The position numbers and the translations under genes were made by a program. From a virus: DNA of 64,000 nt. Where the stretch lies: IMG/VR virus record IMGVR_UViG_3300025127_000013, positions 1-64,000 of that record, one strand, 5' to 3'. The notes under the pieces are model-generated. The model was not told the DNA's origin. It did not search any database and worked only from the letters and a program-made list of their open reading frames with translations. Below, piece after piece: positions 49,901 through 59,156 of this stretch; the stretch's first letter is position 1; the number at the start of each line of letters is the position of its first letter.

Positions 49901-52900
49901 ATCAAATAGTTAACGAGTTTAAGTTCACTGAGCCAGAAATGGTAATATCGTCTGACATGGTTCAAGTATTAGATGAAGATGATGAATTACTTGGCACATT
50001 TGATCAAGTTCCAAACTATGTTTTCGTACTAGAGAAGAGCTTATACGGAGCTGTTTCTGAAGAAATTTTAGATTTCTTTGCTGGCTCACTAGACTTCAAC
50101 AACCTTATCGGCGATCCGGTAAATCGATATAGAAAAGAATATAAGTCATTAAATTACTTAAGAAATATCTTCTTTGAAAGATTTCAAAAGATATCAACAG
50201 TTGAAAAGTATGTTGATTACTATAAATGGTTTGATGATGCTTTGGCGACTATAATATCACAATTGGTGCCCGCTTCGGCTGATTTTATAAATGATGTATA
50301 TAATACAGTTGAGAGTCATGTATTAGAAAGAAACAAATATCAATCACAGTTTCCAACGATTGACTTTAAACAAGCTGATCCAGAAGCTAGTATCAGAGGT
50401 ATTGTTGAAACTAAGTTGAATTATCAACAAGATTTATTTGGCGGTGTTGAAACATCTCCCAGACCAACAAATGTTCACAAAAACTTCTGGAGAAGAAGAG
50501 CATTACCCGGCCCACCCGGGATAGCAGATCATGAAATTACCTCTAGCGATGCTAGTGTAGATACTAAGCGAAGAAAAATAAGAGCAGGATTATATAGCAG
50601 ACCGCAATTTAGTTCTTCAATGCCCACACTTACCAAGACTGACGGAACTAAATATTCTCTTAATAGATTGCTTGAAACACAAAAGGCCGGAACCGTTGAC
50701 TTCAGTGGTCCTGAAAATGTAACAATAAACAGAACTATAGTTGGCGGTGTTAACTTTGAACATAACAAAGATATACATTACACTTATGCCTCCCTTTATC
50801 CCGCGGGCCCAGTCATGGCACCTGCTGGCGGTGTGTTTGTACCACAGAATGTTCTTTATGCCAGAACGGATGATACCAATCGGGTTGATACACTTGAAGA
50901 TTGGATCCTCGATGGTAATGTCGGAGTCAAAAGAAAGAAGCACTTAAAAGTTGTGCAAGGTAGAGATTATAACGATGGCTTAGGTTACACTTGTAACAAA
51001 AACTCGTTTGCATTCCCATTCAATGTTATGAGTTCGTCCATCACTGGTGGAGTAGATGACTTCATCAGAAGAAGAACCGAACTAGACATTAGTATTACTA
51101 ACCTGCACAATGATGTATACGGTAATGAAATGGAAGTTCCAATGCAGGGCCCATTTACAAACTATGCTGTCGGAGGCCACCAGTCTAGACACATTGCACT
51201 GAACAGTGGATCTGATACATATACAAACCGACCAGAGGCATGGAAGATACTACTTGGAGTCAGGGGTGACTGTCCAGACGGTGAAGCATTAACCGGTGCA
51301 ATAGGAATGGCTGCACCTGATTACCCATGGCCAGAAGCAAATGATGTTGGGGTAACACCATATCCAATGACTGCCTCTCATAAAGCGGTTTACTATCGAG
51401 ATCACATTGCCAAGAGACCGGTTAATATAAAAAATATTCAAGTCTCCACAGGCTCTACAATTTTAGGAAACTTTGAACATAAATACGAAGTTGTTCATTC
51501 ATTCGGTGCTTTTGAAAACCCGAGAAACTTTATCGAGACTCAGCCCTCTCTTCCAACAAACTTGTTCCAGTCAAGAGCTACTTCTTCGACCCAAACAAGA
51601 ACATTTTATGATACAAGAAGATCATCTGGAAGTCATTTTGAATTTATGGCTGATTATGATGTCGGCTACTTATCTGGCACCAATAACAACACAATTATAA
51701 CTACCAAATTTGATCATGGGGCCGGCGGAATGTTAACCAATGGTAATGGGTATAGAGATTTTAGATCTAATGAATTTTCCGTATATAACAGTATTAATAA
51801 CAGATTTTTATCTGTAAAGAGAAGATCACAAGTATCAACTGGCCAAACAAGCGAAATAGTTGGTTCTGGCACTGCTGGGATTAGAGTATTTGATATTCAC
51901 GGCAATGATTTTGGTTTGACTGCACATGCATCTAGACACACAGCTAGATTCGGTAGAGATTCAAACCTCGTGTCTACCCCCGGTGCATCGTATGTTGAAT
52001 CACCCGGATTCCACAAAATTCATAGGAACAACAAAGATTGTGTAAGAATAACCAACGAAACACTGGTACCAATATTTTCGCCTAATTTGACATTGATAAA
52101 TAGGCAGGGTGTTGCCTTTGCAAGTTCAAATTCTAATTCTGCATTCTTATTAACTGGTGCACTTGGCGGTAGCCCTGCTGGAGAACCGCTTGTCAAATCT
52201 CCAGATTTACTAGCAGGTATTTCTGGCTCTGGTTTTTCATGGACTGGTTTAATTAAGTTCCATGCACAACAAACTCACACAAGCCCTGCATCGGAAACAA
52301 GAGAAAGAATCTGGGCTATGGGACTAAATTCAAGCAGCAAAATTAGAGCCAAGCTTGAAAGAGTTAAGGCAGGATCCGGTGATCATCGATTCCGAATATA
52401 CTTTACAATTGGCACGACCGGTGGCGGCGGAGCCGGCGACTTAGAATATCAATGGCACTTCCCTGCTGGTACATTTGACTTATCAAGTTCCTATAACCAC
52501 TATGCACTTGTGTTCGGTTCTCCAAACAATGGTGTCGGAGGAGCTAATCGTTCAATTCCAGATGGCCAACTCAATCAGTCTGCACAATTTTTAACATCTG
52601 CAGTCTTATATTTTAACGGTGTATCTCAATCCGCTGCATCTATATCATCAAATAGACCTGACTACAACGACACGAATGGTTCGTTCTCTAGCTTTAGAGG
52701 ATTCGCGGCTTTAAAGCCCAAGGGTCAGAGTTACATGCAAATTGGCGGCGGCCTTGGTGCAGCAGATCAACCTCTGTCTGCATCTATAGATGAATTTACA
52801 TTCTGGACTACACCCTTATTTGCAACAGGTGTAACACAGATTTACAATGGCGGAATTCCCTGTGATGTTACTGCCTCATCAGTATACAGTAACAGTGGCT

Positions 52901-55900
52901 CTTCTTTGTGGGATTGGATTCGTTTTGAAAATTCAGCCGACACAAATGCAATCGCACTAGACGGTGCTAACCCGGGAACATACAACGGAACAACAAACAA
53001 GTTAATTGGTTTCAACAATAATCAATTCTTGCCTGTAGCAATTAGCGGGACACCACTCGGAATGGGAGATGCAACAGATGTGCCGGAAGGCTGCACCCCA
53101 CTTCTTCAAGGGTATAATTCAGTATTAACAATTGCTACACAGTCAATGTTTGATAACTTCAACATACAACATCAGATTCCACAGATGAGCAAGCAGTATG
53201 GCTGGATTACAGCATCCTTAGTCAATGATCATGGAATCTGTGGATTCTACCGTCCAGATTTTAGAAGAAGAGTCTCATCATCTAGTGGTATAAATTATGT
53301 CGATTCCTTTGACTTCTTAACAGCAAGCACAATTGGTAGCACGGTTGACAATGCTAACTTAAGATTTATTGGAGAGGCAAACGAAGTTACCGGTAGCAAC
53401 ATATTATTGCAAACTGGAAGATTAAATCTTAATGTTATAGAAAACATAGATTCTGCTTCCAACACAATGACATATCCTGTTCGTACTTCACCATATCCTG
53501 TGTTTACAAATCAATTAAATTCGTTTATAAACTGGAGACCTTCCGGCGGCCCTGATGTGAGAGGAGGCTTGATAGCAACAGGTTCAGTGGCTAGCGGCCA
53601 GATACAGTTTACTGGTTTACCAACAGTTGGTCAAAAAATAGCAATTAGATCCACCGATGGTACTTTAAAAACTTATGTTGGAGCTAATGCAACTGATACA
53701 ACATCTAATGAATTTAAAGTCGGCGGTGGCTCTACTGCTACAAGTGCAGCCGAGCAACTTACACTGTGTATCAATGCCGCTCAAGGTCATAATGGAAAAA
53801 TAATCGCTGAAGATCTTAGTTCTGCTCGAATACAGTTAACACAAAGGGATGCGGGTCTAAATGGCAATACAGTAATTGATTCTGATTTGTCTAATGTCAT
53901 CTCGGCAACATCATTTAGACTTGTGGGGGGTACAGGACTGTTCCGAAATCAAGATGCGGGTGCATTTAATCAACTTATGTTTAAGAGAGGTAATCAATTT
54001 GGTTATCCAACTTGGAGACAAGTTCGTCAGCAAGATCACCCAATATTAGTCAATGAGAGATTGAACAATAAGATTACTGCTATCAAGGGGTCACAACTCA
54101 CTGAACACGATTTAAGGCCAGTATCGATGGTTGGCCGACCATCATTTGCTAACTTTACATATTTGACAGATCCTGCAAACTTTAGTACAGTTCAAAATGC
54201 CACTTTTAAAACTTCCTACAGCAATGAATATGTATTATTTAATACTCGCGAATTAAACGAAATAGCTAATATTGATTTTAGTAATCAAGTAACACCATTT
54301 GAACAACTTGTAGCACTTCAAGAATATAAACCAGCCGGTATACCGGTCTACAATTTAAATTGGGTTCTTTATCAAGAAAACTTATTTCCATCTCTTAGAA
54401 ACGAATTTGCTTCTGCATCTGTGACAAGAGTAGGATATGATAGTAAATTTTGGAGAGTTAATCAGAATGCAAGAGTAAGTGGTAATGTTGGCAATCCAAA
54501 TAGTCTTGGAATGACTGGTAGCGGCCTTGGCACCGATACTACTGCTGGTAAATTGTCTCTGCTTACACAATCAATGTGGCCACTCGATGCACCTTTAGAT
54601 TTTGAAACCAGAAGAACTCCTGCACTTGTAACCGCTGATGTTGCTTCATCACTAATGAGATCTAATTCTGCTGGAGAATTACAAAATACATACTCGACAT
54701 ATGGAATACAAAATAGTAGCGGTTCTGGTACTTTTAGTACCTCTGACATGGCTGCTTCAATTAGAAATGCAGCTCTGTATTCAAGAAAACACTTTTTGAC
54801 ATCACCAAGATCTTTAAACTCTCCCGGTGGTATAAAACCAATTACAGTTCCTTTAGGTATTGAACAACAACCCGGACCAATTGAGACTGACCCCACTGCT
54901 TACGGCCTTGCTCCAGTAACAACCGGTTCGGGTGAAGCAAAATGGGATGCTGCTCAAAATGCCGGCTACTTAACAACTTCAAATGGTATCACTGGTTTTG
55001 TGTCGGCTCCCTCTGAACCGTTTTACGACAACTATGATGAATTTAGAGCGGAAATTAAAACAGTAGCAAAGGGATACAATATTATACCAGAATTTAGAAT
55101 ATCTGAACAAGTTGAAAACTATATTAAATTTGGTATCTTAGGTGGTGAGAATACAGAAACATTTGATATCCCGGGCACACAAATCAATAGTTCTCAGAGA
55201 AACTTTTACAGGGATTATTCAAATTCTGATTTCTTAGAAAACTTTTTAGATGTCAGACAAATGACCGATTTAGCAGCGAAAGAAATAAAATTAACCTGTA
55301 GAGCAGCAATTAAATTTCACCCCTACAAGGGCTTTTATCCTGCTCAAAGATCATTGGATTTGGTAACACAATTTAGCAAATCATATTCTAGAAATATTGG
55401 TGTATGGGAAATGCAGTCCTCCGGTACAGGTTCAGTATTTACTGCTGAGACTTTTGAACAATTTGGAATTAATCTCATGCAAACAATTTATGCTAAACCT
55501 GTAAGCACCCCATTATTCGCCCCGGGTATTTTATACAATTCTATAAAATCGGGCTTAGCTGTTGATTACCCCGTTGTAACCGATCACACTAGAGTAGAAA
55601 TTCAACATATTACAGGCACTGTAAATGGAGAGGAAAATTATGTTTTTGGAACAGCCCATAATACAGGCTCAGATTTCTTTAATCAGTATCGTACTGGCTC
55701 ATACTTTGATAAGAGGCTGCCTTTTGAAACAATCATAAACCCTGCATCACAAATGAAAGGAGTAGAGTTAAACATATTTGAGCCTCATCCTAGTCAATCT
55801 TTTAATTACCCAGCAGAAGGAATAACATCCTCAATAGGAAACAGCCCAGCAGATAACATTTATACTTTAATGGCATCAAACTATTTCGCAGAGGTTGGTA

Positions 55901-58098
55901 AATTTTTCTTGAATAATTCAGAGTATACCAAACTTGAAGCTAATGGATTAACACTGAATACATTTAGATTTGAACCCGGTGAAGTATATATGGCAAGACT
56001 AAGACTTAGGTCGTCATATACCGGCTCTAGAACATATGATAAAGAAAAGGGTGCCGAAGGAGGCAATGCATTTTACGGAGTTGACGGAGCAAGAGATTTA
56101 GGCTTTGGTAAGGGGGATACTCCGAATTTATCCAGCTTTGATTTTAGTAATAGCGGTATAAATCTTTCAGGAACTTTTGAAATTCCACAAAACCCAAAAA
56201 GAAATAAAAACTTCAAACAAGATTTTATAATGTATAGTCGCCCGTCTGCTTTTGGCCCTGCCATGTCAGGAAGATTATACACCTCTTCTGTTGGCATGCC
56301 ATCATCGGTTGCAAATAATATAAATAATTTTGCACTTTCAGCTTCTGATTTTGGCTGTTCAGACTCAATAAGTGGATTTAACTGGGCTTACACTCCACCG
56401 TATTACGACGGTGAATCATGGGCTGATTTTATTTTCAAGCCTACTGGTTCTGAAACATACGATCTGCAAAGAATATTAACTGAAACTCAAGTTATAACTC
56501 GACGATATGACCCGGGCCAAGCATTTCAAATTGTTGCCGGTACGGGCCAGCCGGCAGCAGAAAATGTGGGAGTAAATACATTAAATGCTAGTCGCCCGCC
56601 CACAGTCGGTGGGGCATTTGTAAGACAATACTCGCCATATTCTGGAATCAACATTAACAACAATGCCATGCAAATAGATGCAGCAATTAATTTGTTTGGT
56701 ATAGAAAATGTGCCTAAGCAAAGATTTAATAAATTCGGTCAATTAGTAACTGATGAAAACGAAGTTGCTGCACAAAGATGGGTTATTCAACCCAAGTTTG
56801 AAACACCGATGATGAGCTTTTCTGATGAGGGTGTTAGACCAGTTAGCAATACAAACGGAACTCTTACATTACCACAAAATTTTGGTTCAGAATCTGTTCC
56901 GAGAGGAATGTGGCATCAATTTGGCACACTTCCCGAAGCAGCAAATAAAGGAATCTTTTTAGAAATTGGAGAAATCCCTAAAACTTGGCTACGACATCAT
57001 TACGAAGTTATTGGTAGCTCTTCATTATATAATGATTACAATATAGATGATGGAGAAGACATACACACTAAAGTCAAATCTTTTGCTGAATTAATGGGCT
57101 TTACTAACCAAAACTCCAGAGTTAGACTTGGTGAATTAGCAGAAAGAAGAATTATTAAAGAGGCTGTCGTTGCTGTGCCATATATAATGAAAGATGTGCC
57201 AGCCGCCGCTGGCCAAACTAGACCACTTTTAAAGGAATTTATTTCCATACCTGAAATTCGTTATCAAGCCGCACTAAGTGAAGCTGCAGGGTCGGCTGTG
57301 GGAGATTCATTAAATGCCGCCGGTAAATCAATTAGAAATCAAGTTAGAAAAATGAAACGATATGTGTTACCACCTCAATTAGATTTTATTAACAATACCG
57401 ATATTGATCCCATAGTGATGTATCTATTTGAATTTAGATATGAACTTGATAAAGATGATTTATCGTATATTTGGCAAAACCTTGCACCCAGAAACAGCCG
57501 CAGGATGTCTTTAGCTGAGGATGCCGTTGCACATGAATTGATTAATACAGAATTACTAACAGAACAAAATCTTTTTGACAATCCGAACTTGAGATGGATG
57601 GTATTTAAGGTCAAGCAAAAAAGTCAAGCAGAGTATGACAACATGATTACAAAACAGGTCAGCCACCCAGTTAATAATTTACAATTGGAACTTCAAGGCA
57701 CACAACAACAACCTAAAAAGTACGAACCTAAATTTAACTGGCCATACGATTATGTTTCAATTATTGAAACAGTTAAGGTTGAAGCTGATATCTTGTATAA
57801 GGGTGATGTATCGCCACCAGAAATCTCAGGGCCTGCACTTGGCACACCATCTCAAGGAGTAGCTCCCGGTATAAATGCAGTCTTTGATAGGCCACAGATC
57901 CAAGGGCCTGAACTTGGCACACCAGCTCAAGGAGTTGCTGCTCCGGGTAGCACTACTGGCAGAATAAATGATATTCTTGATAAAGCTAAGCGGAGAGCTA
58001 GATATGCCAACCCAACAGCAAAAAGAGCAGATTCTAAACCCGTGACAGCAGCAGATAGTGGCCCCGGCCCTGACTTTGACTTGGATAGAACAGAGTAA
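46954..58098 (+). CDS. Giant tail/baseplate protein with two LamG-like domains, 3714 aa
   Basis: 3714 residues, one uninterrupted frame. Two concanavalin/LamG-like beta-sandwiches can be seen: about 193-372 (VTIEFWAKTGS, HYSFVLQNSGSD, GSIDEFRFWKV) and about 1750-1965 (FSWTGLIKFHA, NHYALVFGSPN, ASIDEFTFWTT). Such domains bind glycans, suggesting receptor contact. The rest is Ser/Thr/Gly-rich beta structure typical of tail adhesins. The C-terminal tail has a tandem Pro/Gly repeat and a basic end. Replaces the several separate wedge/fibre genes of T4. Assembly role inferred. Confidence 0.7.
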   Translation: MSTKDLFTRNYLTDKNEKDAFSEVESAENIKQVREKQTTFVPNVDYTDPLSFARYGSARLYYKSAIDRVVDFYPYDGSQAELNEFYNKSLDIEKYIFNNRYPRTTGYANFSPNGWGTATSRPGGYGSSNVNEYITFKAGPNSTSQTAALKSLIPDSETSTYQYSNIYDESLYTNEGLPSDYGQGTRTSNLKSNFDTGVTIEFWAKTGSLDTSLTEKQVIVDIWNNELSSSAHYGRITVELDGTTGGSTPWLVTVESGSTSVFQQSVGTDLSIHTLSDWKHYSFVLQNSGSDFHIKLYVDGQHNDTEVVSSKAVSEINPENLMGRIGALQTAPKGLEDVSKISNYSGAGKLSGSIDEFRFWKVARNPKQVGQNWFTQIRGGVNTDISNTTLGMYYKFNEGITNSSSLDSVVLDYGGRVCNGTWTGYAAASRNTGSAIVSASAAGSEYLDPIIYSVHPDVVSLKRELEDLGTFHDSQNNSMFLKSVPAWILEEAEDLGNSDLEKLTHIMGAYFDKLYLQIQAIPKLRQQNYVSSSDQPLPFSQNLPQSLGLNTPEIFIDSTVLEKFANRSDTKLFQEDLQETKNLIYQNIYNNLADIYKAKGTEKAIRNVLRCFNIDDNLIYLRAYSNNQLFELKNNLKQTQKKTRLLNLNKQTSTTAVVYQAADPSVTDARGFISGSEGLAYEDNYGFTAEVGVKFPKFFRSLDKIDREFINTVSIFGMHSASVDNPSETTIFSSDTANFQVQAVRDKVYSKNVFFRLSSSVTPFPAPLLTSSLYYNVYDDENWNLSVGLRPSKYPFVNISSGSEDFTYDFVFRGYNNKLGTVNNSFELTASVSKEVGQNFLRAAKRLYVGATNENITGSTNTVQSDVQYTDARYWTKYIDSYTLKQHSVDRENFGLSGSYRSIDPVTTPIDNQNSYNFNSLALDWFFETVTGSDAAGQFYVTDLSSGSALLRNNFGWAGQIGGHPHTGRGRGFQANDDQVAVNQIVNEFKFTEPEMVISSDMVQVLDEDDELLGTFDQVPNYVFVLEKSLYGAVSEEILDFFAGSLDFNNLIGDPVNRYRKEYKSLNYLRNIFFERFQKISTVEKYVDYYKWFDDALATIISQLVPASADFINDVYNTVESHVLERNKYQSQFPTIDFKQADPEASIRGIVETKLNYQQDLFGGVETSPRPTNVHKNFWRRRALPGPPGIADHEITSSDASVDTKRRKIRAGLYSRPQFSSSMPTLTKTDGTKYSLNRLLETQKAGTVDFSGPENVTINRTIVGGVNFEHNKDIHYTYASLYPAGPVMAPAGGVFVPQNVLYARTDDTNRVDTLEDWILDGNVGVKRKKHLKVVQGRDYNDGLGYTCNKNSFAFPFNVMSSSITGGVDDFIRRRTELDISITNLHNDVYGNEMEVPMQGPFTNYAVGGHQSRHIALNSGSDTYTNRPEAWKILLGVRGDCPDGEALTGAIGMAAPDYPWPEANDVGVTPYPMTASHKAVYYRDHIAKRPVNIKNIQVSTGSTILGNFEHKYEVVHSFGAFENPRNFIETQPSLPTNLFQSRATSSTQTRTFYDTRRSSGSHFEFMADYDVGYLSGTNNNTIITTKFDHGAGGMLTNGNGYRDFRSNEFSVYNSINNRFLSVKRRSQVSTGQTSEIVGSGTAGIRVFDIHGNDFGLTAHASRHTARFGRDSNLVSTPGASYVESPGFHKIHRNNKDCVRITNETLVPIFSPNLTLINRQGVAFASSNSNSAFLLTGALGGSPAGEPLVKSPDLLAGISGSGFSWTGLIKFHAQQTHTSPASETRERIWAMGLNSSSKIRAKLERVKAGSGDHRFRIYFTIGTTGGGGAGDLEYQWHFPAGTFDLSSSYNHYALVFGSPNNGVGGANRSIPDGQLNQSAQFLTSAVLYFNGVSQSAASISSNRPDYNDTNGSFSSFRGFAALKPKGQSYMQIGGGLGAADQPLSASIDEFTFWTTPLFATGVTQIYNGGIPCDVTASSVYSNSGSSLWDWIRFENSADTNAIALDGANPGTYNGTTNKLIGFNNNQFLPVAISGTPLGMGDATDVPEGCTPLLQGYNSVLTIATQSMFDNFNIQHQIPQMSKQYGWITASLVNDHGICGFYRPDFRRRVSSSSGINYVDSFDFLTASTIGSTVDNANLRFIGEANEVTGSNILLQTGRLNLNVIENIDSASNTMTYPVRTSPYPVFTNQLNSFINWRPSGGPDVRGGLIATGSVASGQIQFTGLPTVGQKIAIRSTDGTLKTYVGANATDTTSNEFKVGGGSTATSAAEQLTLCINAAQGHNGKIIAEDLSSARIQLTQRDAGLNGNTVIDSDLSNVISATSFRLVGGTGLFRNQDAGAFNQLMFKRGNQFGYPTWRQVRQQDHPILVNERLNNKITAIKGSQLTEHDLRPVSMVGRPSFANFTYLTDPANFSTVQNATFKTSYSNEYVLFNTRELNEIANIDFSNQVTPFEQLVALQEYKPAGIPVYNLNWVLYQENLFPSLRNEFASASVTRVGYDSKFWRVNQNARVSGNVGNPNSLGMTGSGLGTDTTAGKLSLLTQSMWPLDAPLDFETRRTPALVTADVASSLMRSNSAGELQNTYSTYGIQNSSGSGTFSTSDMAASIRNAALYSRKHFLTSPRSLNSPGGIKPITVPLGIEQQPGPIETDPTAYGLAPVTTGSGEAKWDAAQNAGYLTTSNGITGFVSAPSEPFYDNYDEFRAEIKTVAKGYNIIPEFRISEQVENYIKFGILGGENTETFDIPGTQINSSQRNFYRDYSNSDFLENFLDVRQMTDLAAKEIKLTCRAAIKFHPYKGFYPAQRSLDLVTQFSKSYSRNIGVWEMQSSGTGSVFTAETFEQFGINLMQTIYAKPVSTPLFAPGILYNSIKSGLAVDYPVVTDHTRVEIQHITGTVNGEENYVFGTAHNTGSDFFNQYRTGSYFDKRLPFETIINPASQMKGVELNIFEPHPSQSFNYPAEGITSSIGNSPADNIYTLMASNYFAEVGKFFLNNSEYTKLEANGLTLNTFRFEPGEVYMARLRLRSSYTGSRTYDKEKGAEGGNAFYGVDGARDLGFGKGDTPNLSSFDFSNSGINLSGTFEIPQNPKRNKNFKQDFIMYSRPSAFGPAMSGRLYTSSVGMPSSVANNINNFALSASDFGCSDSISGFNWAYTPPYYDGESWADFIFKPTGSETYDLQRILTETQVITRRYDPGQAFQIVAGTGQPAAENVGVNTLNASRPPTVGGAFVRQYSPYSGININNNAMQIDAAINLFGIENVPKQRFNKFGQLVTDENEVAAQRWVIQPKFETPMMSFSDEGVRPVSNTNGTLTLPQNFGSESVPRGMWHQFGTLPEAANKGIFLEIGEIPKTWLRHHYEVIGSSSLYNDYNIDDGEDIHTKVKSFAELMGFTNQNSRVRLGELAERRIIKEAVVAVPYIMKDVPAAAGQTRPLLKEFISIPEIRYQAALSEAAGSAVGDSLNAAGKSIRNQVRKMKRYVLPPQLDFINNTDIDPIVMYLFEFRYELDKDDLSYIWQNLAPRNSRRMSLAEDAVAHELINTELLTEQNLFDNPNLRWMVFKVKQKSQAEYDNMITKQVSHPVNNLQLELQGTQQQPKKYEPKFNWPYDYVSIIETVKVEADILYKGDVSPPEISGPALGTPSQGVAPGINAVFDRPQIQGPELGTPAQGVAAPGSTTGRINDILDKAKRRARYANPTAKRADSKPVTAADSGPGPDFDLDRTE
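57829..57948 (+). repeat. Tandem coding repeat in the tail of the giant protein
   Basis: Two copies of a unit coding GP[AE]LGTP[SA]QGVA-PG, starting near 57829 and 57904 and about 75 bp apart; much of the DNA is identical (GGCACACCA then CTCAAGGAGT). The unit is proline- and glycine-rich, so it would form an extended flexible linker. Copy number could vary between strains. Confidence 0.65.
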
Positions 58099-58109
58099 GG
58101 AATAATATT

Positions 58110-59156
58110 ATGGCTAAATTTTTAGATAAAAAAGAAAGAGTAATGGATATTAAGCTCACTAGCTATGGTAAACACTTGCTTTCAACAGGCAAATTTAAGC
58201 CTGTGTATTATGCATTTTATGATGACAATATAATTTATGATGGAGATTATATAAATAACAATGAATCACAGAATGGTGCCCATACAAGAATTAAAGAAGA
58301 AACACCATATATTGAAAGTCTAGTTTTGTTTGAAGATATAGACAACAAAATGCAAAAAATTCCAACAGTTGATGAAACTGGTTTAGGAATTATTAGTATC
58401 GATACTGTTCCGCTAGAATCAGAAAAGCCAAGAATAGACAACTTCAGATATGATAATGCAATCGGAGATGCACTTTTAAATGGAGAGCAACCAAATTTAG
58501 TGCCATCATGGAAGCTAATCAGTTTACAAAGCCACATAACTTCATCTGCAAGAACACAAACTGAAACATCAGTGGTACCAATTCCAATACCACAAATTAA
58601 TATATCAGCATCTTATAAAAAACAAATAGTAGATTCTACAGACATTAGTATCATACCTGATTCTATTACAGAAACTGAAATACAAACCTCTGTGTTTGCG
58701 GACAATAAGATTATTCAGCTTGTTATGGATGATCCAATCATTTATCTAGAAGAGGTAAACACTGAGCTATTAAACGAAAACTTTGAGATCGAGGTATTTG
58801 AATTGGAGCCCGGCTTAAAAAGTGAAAGTTTAACAAGAAAATATTTTGAATCTAAAAAAGAACAAATTGTAGATGGTATGATGGTCGCTGCAAATCCTAC
58901 CATCGATCAATCACAAAGTGATGGAGAAGAACCTCCTAATAATGATATACCATTTAGTAAAAATGCGGTAGAATATTATTTTACGATTCTTAAAGATAAG
59001 GATGTCGATCAAGAAATTGTTTGTAAATCAATGCAAAAATTTAATAAAGACAATTATTATGTTGATTTAGATTTTGATTGTAACACAGAAGATGAAGAAA
59101 ACTTTTTCAATGATATTTATGGTAGTGAGGTGGTTCCAGAAATATGCCTAGATTAA
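58110..59156 (+). CDS. Structural protein with conserved N-terminal phage motif
   Basis: 348 residues. The start MAKFLDKKERVMDIKLTSYG and KHLLSTGKFKPVYYAFYDDN is, as I recall, a conserved opening of a structural protein in marine T4-like phages. The remainder is acidic, with NDIPFSKN and EDEENFFNDIY near the end. It sits between the two giant genes, 11 bp after one and overlapping the other by 13 bp. Role in the tail inferred. Confidence 0.6.
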   Translation: MAKFLDKKERVMDIKLTSYGKHLLSTGKFKPVYYAFYDDNIIYDGDYINNNESQNGAHTRIKEETPYIESLVLFEDIDNKMQKIPTVDETGLGIISIDTVPLESEKPRIDNFRYDNAIGDALLNGEQPNLVPSWKLISLQSHITSSARTQTETSVVPIPIPQINISASYKKQIVDSTDISIIPDSITETEIQTSVFADNKIIQLVMDDPIIYLEEVNTELLNENFEIEVFELEPGLKSESLTRKYFESKKEQIVDGMMVAANPTIDQSQSDGEEPPNNDIPFSKNAVEYYFTILKDKDVDQEIVCKSMQKFNKDNYYVDLDFDCNTEDEENFFNDIYGSEVVPEICLD

